Assembly: GCF_002236805.1 (NCBI RefSeq)
Contig: NZ_NIQA01000011.1
Span: 1-38,105, forward strand
Direction: 5' to 3'
DNA from: Pusillimonas sp. T2
Lineage (GTDB): Bacteria > Pseudomonadota > Gammaproteobacteria > Burkholderiales > Burkholderiaceae_B
DNA length: 38,105 nt
The notes beneath the pieces were generated by a model. The model saw nothing but the letters and a program-made list of their open reading frames with translations. It was not told the DNA's origin and did not search any database. This document shows positions 1 to 7,818 of the stretch, piece by piece; the stretch's first letter is position 1; every line of letters begins with the position of its first letter. The position numbers and the translations under genes were made by a program.

Positions 1-1
1 T

Positions 2-208
2 GTAGTTCCCCAGCCGCTTACGGATGACATTTTCAGCATCCCGCAAAACGAAGATGCCACGGTGGTGGCAGAGGCTGTTGGCAGTCTTGGGCCGACGCCA
101 CAGATCCAGCCTGAGCGCACCCAGTTACTGTATGGGTTGATCGAGGAGCATAACCAGCGATTGCTGCAAGAGCCTGACACACATTACACGACCAGGCCGA
201 AAGGCTAA
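2..208 (+). CDS. C-terminal fragment of an unrecognised protein (enters from left edge)
   Basis: An open frame runs from the window edge to a TAA at 206-208 and encodes 68 residues with no start inside the window. The composition is protein-like: an acidic, proline-containing stretch, then a helical segment rich in Leu, Glu and Gln (RTQLLYGLIEEHNQRLLQE), then a polar tail ending RPKG. This contrasts with the low-complexity, Cys-rich products of the opposing minus-strand frames over the same bases. It is the only plus-strand gene before 20.7 kb and converges on the minus-strand HD-domain gene at 330. A strong hairpin follows 20 bases after its stop. No family was recognised and the N-terminal part lies outside the window. 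Confidence 0.6.
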   Translation, partial: VVPQPLTDDIFSIPQNEDATVVAEAVGSLGPTPQIQPERTQLLYGLIEEHNQRLLQEPDTHYTTRPKG

Positions 209-227
209 GACAACACGGTAAGCGGAC

Positions 228-254
228 AGCCAATTGGGTTTTACCCGATTGGCT
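228..254. terminator. Strong hairpin between convergent genes
   Basis: Two 11-base arms (228-238 and 244-254) pair with one G-T wobble around a 5-base loop. The hairpin lies 20 bases after the stop at 208 and about 75 bases beyond the end of the converging gene at 330. No T-run follows on either strand, so it is not a textbook intrinsic terminator. It may instead protect the 3' end of a transcript or act as a weak bidirectional terminator. Confidence 0.45.
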
Positions 255-329
255 GCATCACGACACTCAAAAATCCGGAGCTGATCTAGTTTTGCGAGCG
301 CTTGGTCCGGCTGATCCAGTAACAAATCA

Positions 330-860
330 CTAACGTAGAAGCAATTCATTTGCCACATCCCACAAACGTCGATCTGCCTTCGTCATGACTTCAAGCAGCA
401 GCTGCTTTTCCTTGAGATAGGTTTTGGCAAACGCGGGGTCAAACTGAACGATGCTGCCAGTGTTGCTGATCAGGTCTGCGCATTTAATTGTTTGAACCCA
501 TCCGGGCGCCTTCGCCAGGCGCTCGCGTGACAGGCGCTTTCTGGTTTCGCGGTTTCCTTTTTCCGTGTCAGAAAGCCAGTGAACGCCGCGCACGACCTGG
601 TCAATGTGAGTTACCGGCGTCTCTGTTTGGCTAAGCGCACTCCAAAGCGACGTGCACGTATAACCGCAGTCCTCAATAATGTCATGCAGCCACGCAGTCG
701 CAATGACCGCGTCAGCCCCTATGCAATCAAAGTCCGTAACTGTTGCGACAATGCCGGCAACTTCTGACAAATGGTCAGTATAGGGAGCGTTTGTGTATTT
801 GCGCCTTTGCTCTTTGTGGGCATGGCGCGCAATCATCATCGCTTTGTAAGCTAAGCTCAT
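330..860 (-). CDS. HD-domain metal-dependent phosphohydrolase (SpoT/Mesh1-like fold)
   Basis: This 176-aa protein has the layout of the small HD hydrolases related to the hydrolase half of RelA/SpoT. His30 lies in PYTDH, the HD pair is His59-Asp60 within WLHDIIED, Glu63-Asp64 follow, and a later Asp129 sits in KCADLISNT, matching the fourth metal ligand of the family. Members bind a divalent metal and hydrolyse phosphate esters; single-domain versions can remove pyrophosphate from ppGpp-type nucleotides. Substrate cannot be read from the sequence. The length fits a stand-alone domain without synthetase or regulatory parts. It is separated by about 95 bases from the phage-type gene chain upstream, so it may be the last gene of that transcript. 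The ribosome site before the ATG is weak. Confidence 0.8.
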   Translation of the reverse strand: MSLAYKAMMIARHAHKEQRRKYTNAPYTDHLSEVAGIVATVTDFDCIGADAVIATAWLHDIIEDCGYTCTSLWSALSQTETPVTHIDQVVRGVHWLSDTEKGNRETRKRLSRERLAKAPGWVQTIKCADLISNTGSIVQFDPAFAKTYLKEKQLLLEVMTKADRRLWDVANELLLR

Positions 861-954
861 AATCTATTCTGCTCTGCCTGTAAAAATGAGGAGGTATAAG
901 CGTGTACTTCGCACACTTCGCGATTTAGATGCATCGGCATCGAGTTTCAATTGA

Positions 955-1371
955 TCAGCGATCCCTTTCCGATAGGGTTTGCTGTTTTTGCAGCTCGAGA
1001 TCGATCATTTCTGCCATGCTGCGTGCCTCGTGTTCCAAACAATCGTCGCCTTCGCCTTGCAGTGCCTCAGCACAGTTCGATAGAACTGCGGCTGCTCCGG
1101 CTAGTAATTGGGCATATGGGAGCGACTCAATCGAAGCCACGGGCTCAGCTTTTGTTCGGCAGTCAGCGTACTTGGCAAGTACGGAACGGACGATTTTGGG
1201 AATATCCAGGTAATTAATACGGAACGCATGACGATGTGTGACTAACTCCGCAATGCGCATAATCTCCTGATCGCTTAGATCCCTTCCTCTTCTGCTCGCC
1301 GGTGACGCTGCTAGTTCGTCCTCGTTCATAGCTTTTGGCTTCTCAGGGCCCTCAAGTGCTACGCTCATCAT
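955..1371 (-). CDS. Hypothetical protein, last gene of a coupled phage-type chain
   Basis: This soluble protein of 138 aa was not recognised. The N-terminal 30 residues look disordered (Pro, Glu, Arg-rich); the rest is helical, ending in an acidic then Gln/Arg-rich tail. Its ATG at 1371 overlaps the stop of the upstream gene as ATGA, and AGGGA lies seven bases before the ATG, so translational coupling is likely. It closes a run of seven genes joined by overlaps. No catalytic motif or membrane segment is visible. Confidence 0.6.
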   Translation of the reverse strand: MMSVALEGPEKPKAMNEDELAASPASRRGRDLSDQEIMRIAELVTHRHAFRINYLDIPKIVRSVLAKYADCRTKAEPVASIESLPYAQLLAGAAAVLSNCAEALQGEGDDCLEHEARSMAEMIDLELQKQQTLSERDR

Positions 1372-1640
1372 GTCTTTCCCTTGAATTTGTCAATAATTTT
1401 CCCGGACTCTTTCACGGCGATATCGATACTGGATCCTTCCACGTAGCCGGTTGTGGTTCGGAACATCAGCACGTATTCACGCAGATCGCCCAATAGGCGT
1501 AGCGCAGCAGCCAACGCATTTGTGGCATCTTCGTTTGAAAGGTAAGGCGTGCATTTGCTCAGGCATCTTCCGGCCACAAAACAGTCGCCGCTAGCAACTG
1601 TGCACGCAGGGCGAGGCACAAAAACCTTTTCTCTGGTCAT
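1368..1640 (-). CDS. Hypothetical Cys-containing protein
   Basis: This is a 90-aa protein. I chose the ATG at 1640 because it overlaps the stop of the Gp37/Gp68-like gene as ATGA, like its neighbours; an in-frame upstream start at 1673 would overlap that gene by 37 bases. The N-terminal third holds four cysteines (in PACTV, GDCFV, GRCLS and SKCTP) that could bind metal or an Fe-S cluster, although the spacing matches no ligand pattern I know. The C-terminal part is helical. The role is unknown. Confidence 0.6.
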   Translation of the reverse strand: MTREKVFVPRPACTVASGDCFVAGRCLSKCTPYLSNEDATNALAAALRLLGDLREYVLMFRTTTGYVEGSSIDIAVKESGKIIDKFKGKT

Positions 1641-2599
1641 GGCTTTTCCAGCGAGTCTGGGAATTGATCCCAAGTGCAGCCATCGAGCATGCGGCCTGCG
1701 GCTTTCTTGCCATCGCGCTGCATCCAGGCCCCATCTTCAAACCGATGAAACAAAGCCCCCTGACTCGCATCAATTATTTCGGGGTGCGGAGCCCACTCGC
1801 CCCATTGCTTAAACAGGAATGGAACGCCAGCCGCCTGGCACTGATCGCGCAGGGAGCGTGCCCAATCTGGGTGCATCGGCCGCGCACCGGGGCCACTTTC
1901 GCCGCCGACGATGACCCAATCAACCTTGCCTTTTGGGCTGGTGTGGATCGGATCGCTTTCATGGCCAGCGCAGCGGTCGCAGTAACCGTGGTCATAGCGT
2001 GTAGAGGGCACGAATCCTATGCAGTGAGGGTGCTCGATGTATAGAAAATCCTCAACATCCACAGGCCCCAGCAGCGGCTCCATAGATAGGAACCGCACGC
2101 GCGCAGGCACCTGTAGCAGCTTCGGGATATCACGGTCGGCCTCTTGCTGAGAAACGACGGTTGCCCCGATCCAAACGTTAGGGAAATGTCGGTCAAAGTC
2201 GAACGGTAATGGCAGCATGTTCGGCACATTTCCGATGCGCTTGGTCAGCAGCAACCAATCAAGGTTCGGCGTTGCTTCGATAAGCCTGAAAAGGTCAGCG
2301 CGCCACTGTGGGTCCACCGCGTTGTCGAAGACATCGGCCAGCGAAGCGCAAAACACACGCTGCCGGCGTCCGTGCTTGGCAAAGAACTGTTCGTGATTCC
2401 GGTTCCAAGCCAGTGGATTACGCCACGTCGATGCGGCCGTGCGTTTGCGTGGCTGACCAGCGCCCCAGCTAACAACGTGGCGTCGCTTGTCGAAATCAGC
2501 TTCGGCGTAGCAGTTATCGCAGCCAGGGCCTACCTTAGTGCAGCCGATCCATGGGTTGAACGTGTGGTCACACCACTCAATTTTGGTGTTTTCGCTCAT
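1637..2599 (-). CDS. Phage Gp37/Gp68-like protein (DUF5131 family)
   Basis: This 320-aa protein opens with the hallmark of the phage Gp37/Gp68 (DUF5131) family: KIEWCDHTFNPWIGCTKV followed by GPGCDNCYAE. The conserved cysteines are Cys20, Cys27 and Cys30, arranged like an Fe-S cluster site, and later conserved segments include FLSMEPLLGP and WVIVGGESGPGARPM. The family is common in phages and islands and has been related to radical-SAM-like folds, but its biochemical role is not established. The length fits a complete family member. It overlaps both neighbours by ATGA and sits mid-chain in the coupled phage-type operon. Confidence 0.85.
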   Translation of the reverse strand: MSENTKIEWCDHTFNPWIGCTKVGPGCDNCYAEADFDKRRHVVSWGAGQPRKRTAASTWRNPLAWNRNHEQFFAKHGRRQRVFCASLADVFDNAVDPQWRADLFRLIEATPNLDWLLLTKRIGNVPNMLPLPFDFDRHFPNVWIGATVVSQQEADRDIPKLLQVPARVRFLSMEPLLGPVDVEDFLYIEHPHCIGFVPSTRYDHGYCDRCAGHESDPIHTSPKGKVDWVIVGGESGPGARPMHPDWARSLRDQCQAAGVPFLFKQWGEWAPHPEIIDASQGALFHRFEDGAWMQRDGKKAAGRMLDGCTWDQFPDSLEKP

Positions 2600-3312
2600 G
2601 TCCGCTCCTTCTGTGCTGGTGCGGCTTCGAGCATTTCAAGCGCGTCGGGCGGCACGTTTAACCATAGGTCGCCGGAAACCCCTTTAGGCAGGCAGATATC
2701 GAATGTTCCCGGTCTGTCACCTTTAGCAAAAATCTCGCATTCCATGCCCTTGAATTTGACGCGCATACCGACCTTGAAATCCGGCACCAGCTTCGAGCCC
2801 TCGGGGATTTGTTGGGGTTGCGGTGCAAGATATAGTTTCTTGCCTACATCGACAGGCTCAAAGTCCACTAGCGGTCGCAGCACGGTCGTTGATGCGTCAT
2901 GAGCATGCAATTGCACTTCCGCCACCGGCTCGTCAGGCTGTGCGCCCCTCAGCCAAGCAAAAACTGCTCGACTCGCACGCGCCATACGCGGGGATTTGGA
3001 CCCCTCTGCATAAGCAGCGAGTTCCCGGATATCCGACCATAAAGATGCTGAAAGCCCTTCAGGCTGGATGGGTTGCCCGTTCTGGTGCAGCATCATCGCA
3101 AGGTTGGCTACGTCCACTGGATCGCCTTTATCAACATGCTCGCGCAGCAACTCAGACAGATACTCGGCACTACATTCCTGCCATCCCCCACGACCCTCAA
3201 CCCGTTTTTTTGCGAGTTTGGCTTTCATGGTGGCGGCAAACGCATCTACCGCGGCATCGTCATGGCTGCCGCAGCGGTCGCACACGTTGATAACAGTCGT
3301 AATTTGAGCCAT
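2596..3312 (-). CDS. Hypothetical phage-type protein with CxxC start and small-barrel C-terminus
   Basis: This 238-aa protein has one CxxC pair near the N-terminus (CDRCGSHDD), a central segment DPVDVANLAMMLHQNG of a kind seen in phage and island hypotheticals, a linker, and a C-terminal block (VGMRVKFKGMECEIFAKGD) that reads like a small beta-barrel. Its start codon shares one base with the upstream stop (TAATG) and its stop overlaps the Gp37/Gp68-like start. Function is unknown. A relation to the DUF5664 nucleotide-hydrolase-associated segment is possible for the central motif but weak. Confidence 0.65.
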   Translation of the reverse strand: MAQITTVINVCDRCGSHDDAAVDAFAATMKAKLAKKRVEGRGGWQECSAEYLSELLREHVDKGDPVDVANLAMMLHQNGQPIQPEGLSASLWSDIRELAAYAEGSKSPRMARASRAVFAWLRGAQPDEPVAEVQLHAHDASTTVLRPLVDFEPVDVGKKLYLAPQPQQIPEGSKLVPDFKVGMRVKFKGMECEIFAKGDRPGTFDICLPKGVSGDLWLNVPPDALEMLEAAPAQKERT

Positions 3313-3674
3313 TACGCTTCCCCCTCAACGCGGCGGGCGTGGTCGATGGCGGCGCGCACAGATTCTCCGTCAGCGACTGTAGGTATGCGGTCAACACGGA
3401 AGATTGCAACTACTCTGGCGCCGCTACCATCAGTCTCAATAAGCTTCCAGCCTTTCGGGAAATGGATCTTTTCAGATTCAACCGCCTTCCAGAGCGCCTC
3501 ATCGTCATCACAACCAAATGCCACTTTAAGATCGTCCCACGGCGCATCCTCCCGATCCTGCGATTGCAGGGCGGCTCGGCGTCCCAATAGAAACATCTGA
3601 AAGTCGCGTTCATTGTAGGTCTTGCCACGGCCCAACTCCGATTCAAACTCGGCGCGTAGTTGTTCGGTGTTCAT
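3312..3674 (-). CDS. Hypothetical phage-type protein
   Basis: The protein is 120 aa when started at the ATG at 3674, which overlaps the upstream stop as ATGA; the longer frame to 3752 would overlap the ASCH-like gene by 82 bases. The N-terminus (RAEFESELGRGKTYNERDF) and middle (FLLGRRAALQSQ) resemble small phage hypotheticals, and the second half (GWKLIETDGSGARVVAIFRV) looks like a beta-rich domain. No catalytic motif was recognised. It is co-translated with its neighbours. Confidence 0.6.
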   Translation of the reverse strand: MNTEQLRAEFESELGRGKTYNERDFQMFLLGRRAALQSQDREDAPWDDLKVAFGCDDDEALWKAVESEKIHFPKGWKLIETDGSGARVVAIFRVDRIPTVADGESVRAAIDHARRVEGEA

Positions 3675-4309
3675 GCTTCGATCCTCCGGAATTGGACTAC
3701 CCACACCCAGGGGTTCTTGTCCCAGGATTCGGCACCGTTGATGGATTCCCACAGGCGTTGAAACCCATCGCGGGCAGTGAGGCCGCCATGCTCAGAATGC
3801 TTGACGCCTTCGGCATAAGCATCGTCCTCGCTGATGTCCTTCAATCGCTCCACGCGTACGCCAGTGATTTCTAGCGTGATACGGCTGGCCCAGCGGGGCA
3901 TGTGGATGCTGGGCTTCCAGCCGACCATGCCGACGCCATTCCATGTTGCACGATATAGGCAGTGCTCCGGCTTGCGGTAAAGCTCGGGGATGTCCGATAG
4001 CGGCGACATTCCGCATCCGAAAAACTGGGTATCGGCCCAAGTGCCATCGCGTGGCGTATCGGGCATCCACGTCTCCCGCACCCACAGCCGGTCGCCCGGT
4101 TGGCCGTATGGGCACGCCTGGCGCACGCCAACGCGATCGTGTACGCCGTTCCACCACCAGACTGCAGGCGGCATGACGAAAGGGTCGCAGTGAGGGTACT
4201 GTGTGTCCCAGCTGCGAGGCGGCTTCACGGCCCGCCGCGTCTGCATCTTATGGCCGGCCAGGATGGCGCGCACCATGGGGCCGCTGAAAAGAATGGGGCG
4301 CTCACGCAT
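3671..4309 (-). CDS. Phage-type ASCH-like protein
   Basis: The 212-aa product starts MRERPILFSGPMVRAIL and continues GHKMQTRR, the typical opening of phage proteins carrying an ASCH-like fold (a PUA-related RNA/nucleotide-binding domain). Further family segments are YGQPGDRLWVRETW, MPRWASRITLEITGVRVERL and a C-terminal WVWVVQFRRI. The ATG at 4309 is preceded by a very strong GGGGGGAG site, which decides against the start at 4417. It overlaps the upstream gene by 8 bases and the downstream gene by ATGA. It is probably an RNA- or modified-base-binding protein from a phage; the specific role is unknown. Confidence 0.8.
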   Translation of the reverse strand: MRERPILFSGPMVRAILAGHKMQTRRAVKPPRSWDTQYPHCDPFVMPPAVWWWNGVHDRVGVRQACPYGQPGDRLWVRETWMPDTPRDGTWADTQFFGCGMSPLSDIPELYRKPEHCLYRATWNGVGMVGWKPSIHMPRWASRITLEITGVRVERLKDISEDDAYAEGVKHSEHGGLTARDGFQRLWESINGAESWDKNPWVWVVQFRRIEA

Positions 4310-4574
4310 CGCTCCCCCCCTGTCCCTGTGCGAGTGCGGCGCAACCCTGAATAACAGTGTTGCTCGACTCTCCGAAATGGAGCGCATTATGTTCAGTTGA
4401 TACCCATAAAGCATCACGCAACGCCTTCACCTCTGGTGATTGCAGGGCGGCTCGACCCGCTTCAATGGCTTCGGTAAGAATCTCAACCATACGTTCACGA
4501 GTGATGGTTGCTCGTTCTACAGGAATGCTGTTACCGCTACGGAACTCAGGCGGCAGTTTGATAGGTTCAGTCAT
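4302..4574 (-). CDS. Hypothetical phage-type protein
   Basis: This 90-aa protein starts MTEPIKLPPEFRSGNSIPV. The ATG at 4574 has AAGGAG about ten bases upstream. The middle segment (EILTEAIEAGRAALQSPEVKALRDAL) resembles helical segments of phage hypotheticals. The frame is open upstream to 4796 and that extension looks like the tail of a different protein, so a longer fused product begun at a TTG (4754) or CTG (4763) cannot be excluded. It is the first gene of the seven-gene overlapping chain. Confidence 0.6.
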   Translation of the reverse strand: MTEPIKLPPEFRSGNSIPVERATITRERMVEILTEAIEAGRAALQSPEVKALRDALWVSTEHNALHFGESSNTVIQGCAALAQGQGGSDA

Positions 4575-4796
4575 GATTCTGTTTCTCCTTTTTGCGGCGC
4601 TCGATTGTGGATTTGTATAAAGCAGCGTTCCGATAGGCAGAGGACGCTTCAGTCCAACGACCATTGAATGCGTTTCAAGCCCCCTGCTTACAGGAAAGGC
4701 CAGCACTTTACCTACTGGCTCACGCCTTGCTGGTTGGCCTGACGGCTCGGGCAACGGTGGCAGATCAGTTTCCTCCAGGTCAGGGATGATTCCAAT
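4575..4796 (-). pseudogene. In-frame remnant of an Ead/Ea22-type C-terminus
   Basis: The same frame as the 4302-4574 gene is open back to a TAG at 4797-4799. The residues read as a Pro/Glu-rich linker (DLEETDLPPLPEPSG), then PVGKVLAFPVSRG and PIGTLLYTNPQ, resembling the C-terminal block of Ead/Ea22-like phage proteins, which often end in a phrase like GTLLYTAPP. There is no ATG. A GGAGG lies 8 bases before a CTG at 4763, so a short protein with a non-standard start is possible. It most likely marks an old deletion that fused a tail fragment to the next gene. Confidence 0.4.
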
Positions 4797-4843
4797 CTAC
4801 GGGGTCATGTAGAAATAACGAAATGCACTCGTAGTCGTTGGCG

Positions 4844-5206
4844 TTAGGCAAATCGGGGTCTATTCACGGGCAACTGAACAGGATCTGCCGGCGCCACGTC
4901 AACATCCTGGATCGGCTCGTCTTCATACTGAAGAGCATTCAACCGATGAATCAATTGCATAATCTGCGCTGGCGACACCATGCGAAGCATCTCTGATCGA
5001 CCCGTTTGCACATAATCCTGGACCGACATCGAGCGCCAGGCAGGATCAGGACGATTGTCCAGTAGGCGCCATGGCTGATCAGGGCTGGCGCGATGCAGCG
5101 CAAAGACGTCGACCGAGCGGGTTAGCCCCGAGCCGAAGCATTCCTGGGCGACAAGTTTGATTTCAGAGCCGTTGGGGCCTTCAATATGGTGCTCTATACG
5201 TGCCAT
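4844..5206 (-). CDS. Hypothetical protein downstream of ART-PolyVal gene
   Basis: The 120-aa product starts MARIEHHIEGPNGSEIKLVAQE. The ATG at 5206 is preceded by AAAAAGGTCA; the upstream extension of this frame to 5599 runs antisense-like through the ART gene and is not credible. The protein is beta-rich at the start, then helical (SPAQIMQLIHRLNALQYEDE), with a polar proline tail. It lies 37 bases after the ART-PolyVal stop in the same direction, so the two are probably co-transcribed. No family was recognised; a partner or immunity function for the ART gene is possible but unsupported. Confidence 0.65.
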   Translation of the reverse strand: MARIEHHIEGPNGSEIKLVAQECFGSGLTRSVDVFALHRASPDQPWRLLDNRPDPAWRSMSVQDYVQTGRSEMLRMVSPAQIMQLIHRLNALQYEDEPIQDVDVAPADPVQLPVNRPRFA

Positions 5207-5243
5207 TGGGTGACCTTTTTGCAATTGTGTTGTTTGTCGGGGA

Positions 5244-6371
5244 TTAACGCATTTTGGGCCGATCAAGAACTTGGCCGGAGGCGCAGCTAATGTCGTCGTT
5301 CCGCGTCGGCAGGGGTGATCCAGGCGGCTCAGGCGGGGCAGGATCGACATCAACCGCTTGGTCACCGTTCCAGACGCGTCCGTTGTACGAAATGCGAAGA
5401 AGGGCGCTTGATCCCAGGATGCGCCCACTGGGAAAGTCCCTTGCCCCTTGCTCGGATTGATCGCGCAAGCGGCTATAGACTTGCACGGCCTGCGCCAGGC
5501 TGGACACGTTGAAGGACCAGTGATCGCCCACCAGCAACGTAAAGTTGCCGGTTTGGGCGACCGGCGCTTGAAGTAATTCGTTGTTGTCGACATCACCAAT
5601 TACCTTGATCTGCTCGGCCTTGAACGCCACATATTCCAGATAGTCGCCCCCAAATCGCGAGACTGCCCCGTCAAAGCCATCGCGCTCGAAAACAAGCTTG
5701 GCCTCGGAGGTACTAAGTGCTTGCAGCGCTTCGGCCAGATCGCCCAGGCCCACCTCCTCGTTCAACGCCTCAAGGGCTTGGTCGGCGGCTAGACGTTCGC
5801 CCGAAAGAATTTCCCAGATCGTGGGCGCCTGATCCGCGTTGCTAAACAAACCCTGGACGGTCAGATCAAGCGGATTATGGATACTCAGATAGGCTTTGAT
5901 GACGCGTGCGCCCCCTGAGGTCTCAAGCGCAAAGTTTGCCGCCGCAGTCTTGTCCGCGATGAAGTAAAAGCCTAGTTGGGTGTTATCAAAGCCCGTGTTA
6001 TGTCCAAGGTGTTCTTTGCTGAACTGGCTAAACTGCTGGTTGGTGCCGTGGTAGACCATCAGGGGCTCACCCTGCGTGTCCACGATCTTGCTGGCGCCGA
6101 ACCAGTCTTTGAACTGGGCGGATTGAACATCGTTCTCGGATACTGCTTCAGGGCTGTGTTCAACCAGGTGGCCACTGCGACGAACCCGGTCAGCCACGCC
6201 GTGAAGGCCGGCTTGCTCAACGGCTTGCAGGCTGCCGTAATGCTCAAGCGTGGCGATATCTTCTTGCGAAAGCGTTATCTGGGAACTGGCTTGTGTGTTG
6301 ACTGGGCGCGAAAGCCGTCCGCCCTGTTGCGCGCGCTGAATGTCGGAAAAGTCGTATCCGAAAATTTGCAT
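5244..6371 (-). CDS. ADP-ribosyltransferase-like protein (ART-PolyVal type)
   Basis: In this 375-aa protein, residues 1-20 (IFGYDFSDIQRAQQGG) form a conserved-looking N-terminal tag. Residues 84-260 match the ART domain found in polyvalent proteins of phages and plasmids: FKDWFGASKIVDTQGEPL leading into VYHGT (106-110, the His motif), LGFYFIAD (133-140, aromatic second motif), then DGFDGAV and EYVAF (246-250, the position of the catalytic acidic residue). ART enzymes move ADP-ribose from NAD+ to a macromolecule; those of mobile elements are thought to be delivered into recipients or to modify host machinery. The C-terminal 100 residues are unassigned. I chose the ATG at 6371 over the upstream ATG because the N-terminus then begins with the conserved tag. 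GGGGGC precedes it. Confidence 0.8.
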   Translation of the reverse strand: MQIFGYDFSDIQRAQQGGRLSRPVNTQASSQITLSQEDIATLEHYGSLQAVEQAGLHGVADRVRRSGHLVEHSPEAVSENDVQSAQFKDWFGASKIVDTQGEPLMVYHGTNQQFSQFSKEHLGHNTGFDNTQLGFYFIADKTAAANFALETSGGARVIKAYLSIHNPLDLTVQGLFSNADQAPTIWEILSGERLAADQALEALNEEVGLGDLAEALQALSTSEAKLVFERDGFDGAVSRFGGDYLEYVAFKAEQIKVIGDVDNNELLQAPVAQTGNFTLLVGDHWSFNVSSLAQAVQVYSRLRDQSEQGARDFPSGRILGSSALLRISYNGRVWNGDQAVDVDPAPPEPPGSPLPTRNDDISCASGQVLDRPKMR

Positions 6372-6480
6372 GAAAGCCCCCGATGTAATCCGGTGTGTAG
6401 ACCGAATACTTGTAACGGGGGCGCGAATCAAAGTCTAGGATGAACGCCTCTTTATTTGGTTTCTGAATTGCAGGCGTCAG

Positions 6481-6675
6481 TTAAGGGGCGTTACGAGCCC
6501 GCTTGTCCCCTTCAGCCACGGGTTGACGCATCGCCAAAAAACATAGACAAAACGCAGCTACGCCAACGAAGATGAGTACAAAGCCCAAAGGCACAGTATA
6601 TCGATCGAAAGCTAAATAACTGATTTCTGGCGTGCATGGTTTAAGGCACGGGTCGTAGACCTGCCAAAAAATCAT
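6481..6675 (-). CDS. Small single-span membrane protein
   Basis: The 64-aa product starts with a short Cys-containing soluble part (YDPCLKPCTPE), then one strong membrane segment around VPLGFVLIFVGVAAFCLCFL, then a short basic tail. The ATG at 6675 has AGG six bases upstream; an ATG two codons earlier is too close to that site. The gene overlaps the end of the nucleotidyltransferase-like gene by 35 bases, which weakens the call. Function is unknown. Confidence 0.45.
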   Translation of the reverse strand: MIFWQVYDPCLKPCTPEISYLAFDRYTVPLGFVLIFVGVAAFCLCFLAMRQPVAEGDKRARNAP

Positions 6676-7699
6676 CGCCATCCTGCTCTGGCGAGACTGC
6701 CTGTGTTGCTAGGTGAATCATGTCCATGCTGAGGTAGCGCAAATCGTCTTGAGAAAACGGCAGATGCGTCAGGTACCGCCCAACGATCGCAACGGCGATC
6801 TTGGCTTGGCTTTTGTCGCGCTGACGTTTTACAGGCTCGCGCGTGGACTGCTGCGATAACCAGGCCTTGTGTAATGCAAAAGCTCGAGGATCCGGTACCT
6901 GCATCATTACCGGACGGCCATTGGAGGCAATCGTGACGTGCTCAAACTTTGGGGCGTTAATCAACCAGTGCAGGTTAGGCACTTCAGCTGCCACAAGGTC
7001 GTCTGCGCCAAAGGTTACACGATCACTGTCGTTCATCGACCGCTGCGCAGTTATCAGGTCAACCATGAAGCCTTTGGCATTCACGGCCCGAAACACACCT
7101 GGGGCGCTCATAGGCGTGTAGGTCTTATCTACGCGTGCAAGAAGTCCGAGTAAACCTGCCGTGTTCTGGCGCTGAAGTTTATCGGTGACCAATTGCAAAG
7201 GGCGCCTTGCGTCAAAGCATAGATCCAGATCGTCTGACGCCAGCGCCCCCGGGTCGACATGCACAGCCGCCATGGATTCATACGCATAAAGGGCATGGGT
7301 GCCCACGACAAGGAATTCACGATCCAAACCGGCATCATTCATCGCAGCCAGGATCTCTGCGGCAGCGCGAGGCAAGCGTCCGATACGCAGCGCGCGGTTC
7401 AGCCGAATTTGGGTCCTAAGCCGCTCTGTCAGTCCATCGTACTTTGTGCGTGCCTGAGCCTGGCCTTGCTCGAAGTGTTTCAGGATCTGCCGCGTTTTAT
7501 CACTATCAGGTCCGAGCGATCGCCCATTGCCACGCGCATCTATAAACCGTATGAGATAGCGCTTATCTCCACGCTTCACGAACCGCATCCCGTAGCGGTA
7601 CTGCTGCATGGAGTCACGAGCCTGACGCCAGGCTCGATAGAGCTGGTCAGAGTTGACTAGGTTCAGTCGCTGCTGGTCGTCCAGTTCAATGAATTCCAT
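6641..7699 (-). CDS. Nucleotidyltransferase-fold protein (GSU2403/AbiEii-like)
   Basis: In this 352-aa protein, residues 1-110 are a basic helical domain (DKRYLIRFIDARGNGRS). The second half carries a nucleotidyltransferase signature: VGTHALYAYE (132-141), followed by SDDLDLCFD (155-163), which supplies the paired acidic residues of the Pol-beta-like fold, and a later DLI. This matches the GSU2403 family and the wider AbiEii/MenA-like group, some of which are toxins that add nucleotides to tRNA. Whether this one is a toxin is inference; a small XRE regulator precedes it in the same operon and could be a partner. The ATG at 7699 has AGGTAAAG upstream. Confidence 0.75.
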   Translation of the reverse strand: MEFIELDDQQRLNLVNSDQLYRAWRQARDSMQQYRYGMRFVKRGDKRYLIRFIDARGNGRSLGPDSDKTRQILKHFEQGQAQARTKYDGLTERLRTQIRLNRALRIGRLPRAAAEILAAMNDAGLDREFLVVGTHALYAYESMAAVHVDPGALASDDLDLCFDARRPLQLVTDKLQRQNTAGLLGLLARVDKTYTPMSAPGVFRAVNAKGFMVDLITAQRSMNDSDRVTFGADDLVAAEVPNLHWLINAPKFEHVTIASNGRPVMMQVPDPRAFALHKAWLSQQSTREPVKRQRDKSQAKIAVAIVGRYLTHLPFSQDDLRYLSMDMIHLATQAVSPEQDGDDFLAGLRPVP

Positions 7700-7818
7700 G
7701 TTCTTTACCTGTTTATAGGAAAAACCCAAGGTTACAGGTAAATTATTTATAAAACAATGATTTAGGAATTTATTGATTGGCTGGTGAACCAAATGATCAG
7801 ACGGGCTCGATCACGGAA

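Noticed and set aside
125-358. 77-codon minus-strand frame and a 66-codon frame at 33-233
   Set aside because: They lie opposite a convincing plus-strand reading frame ending at 208, and the products are Cys- or low-complexity-rich with no ribosome site.
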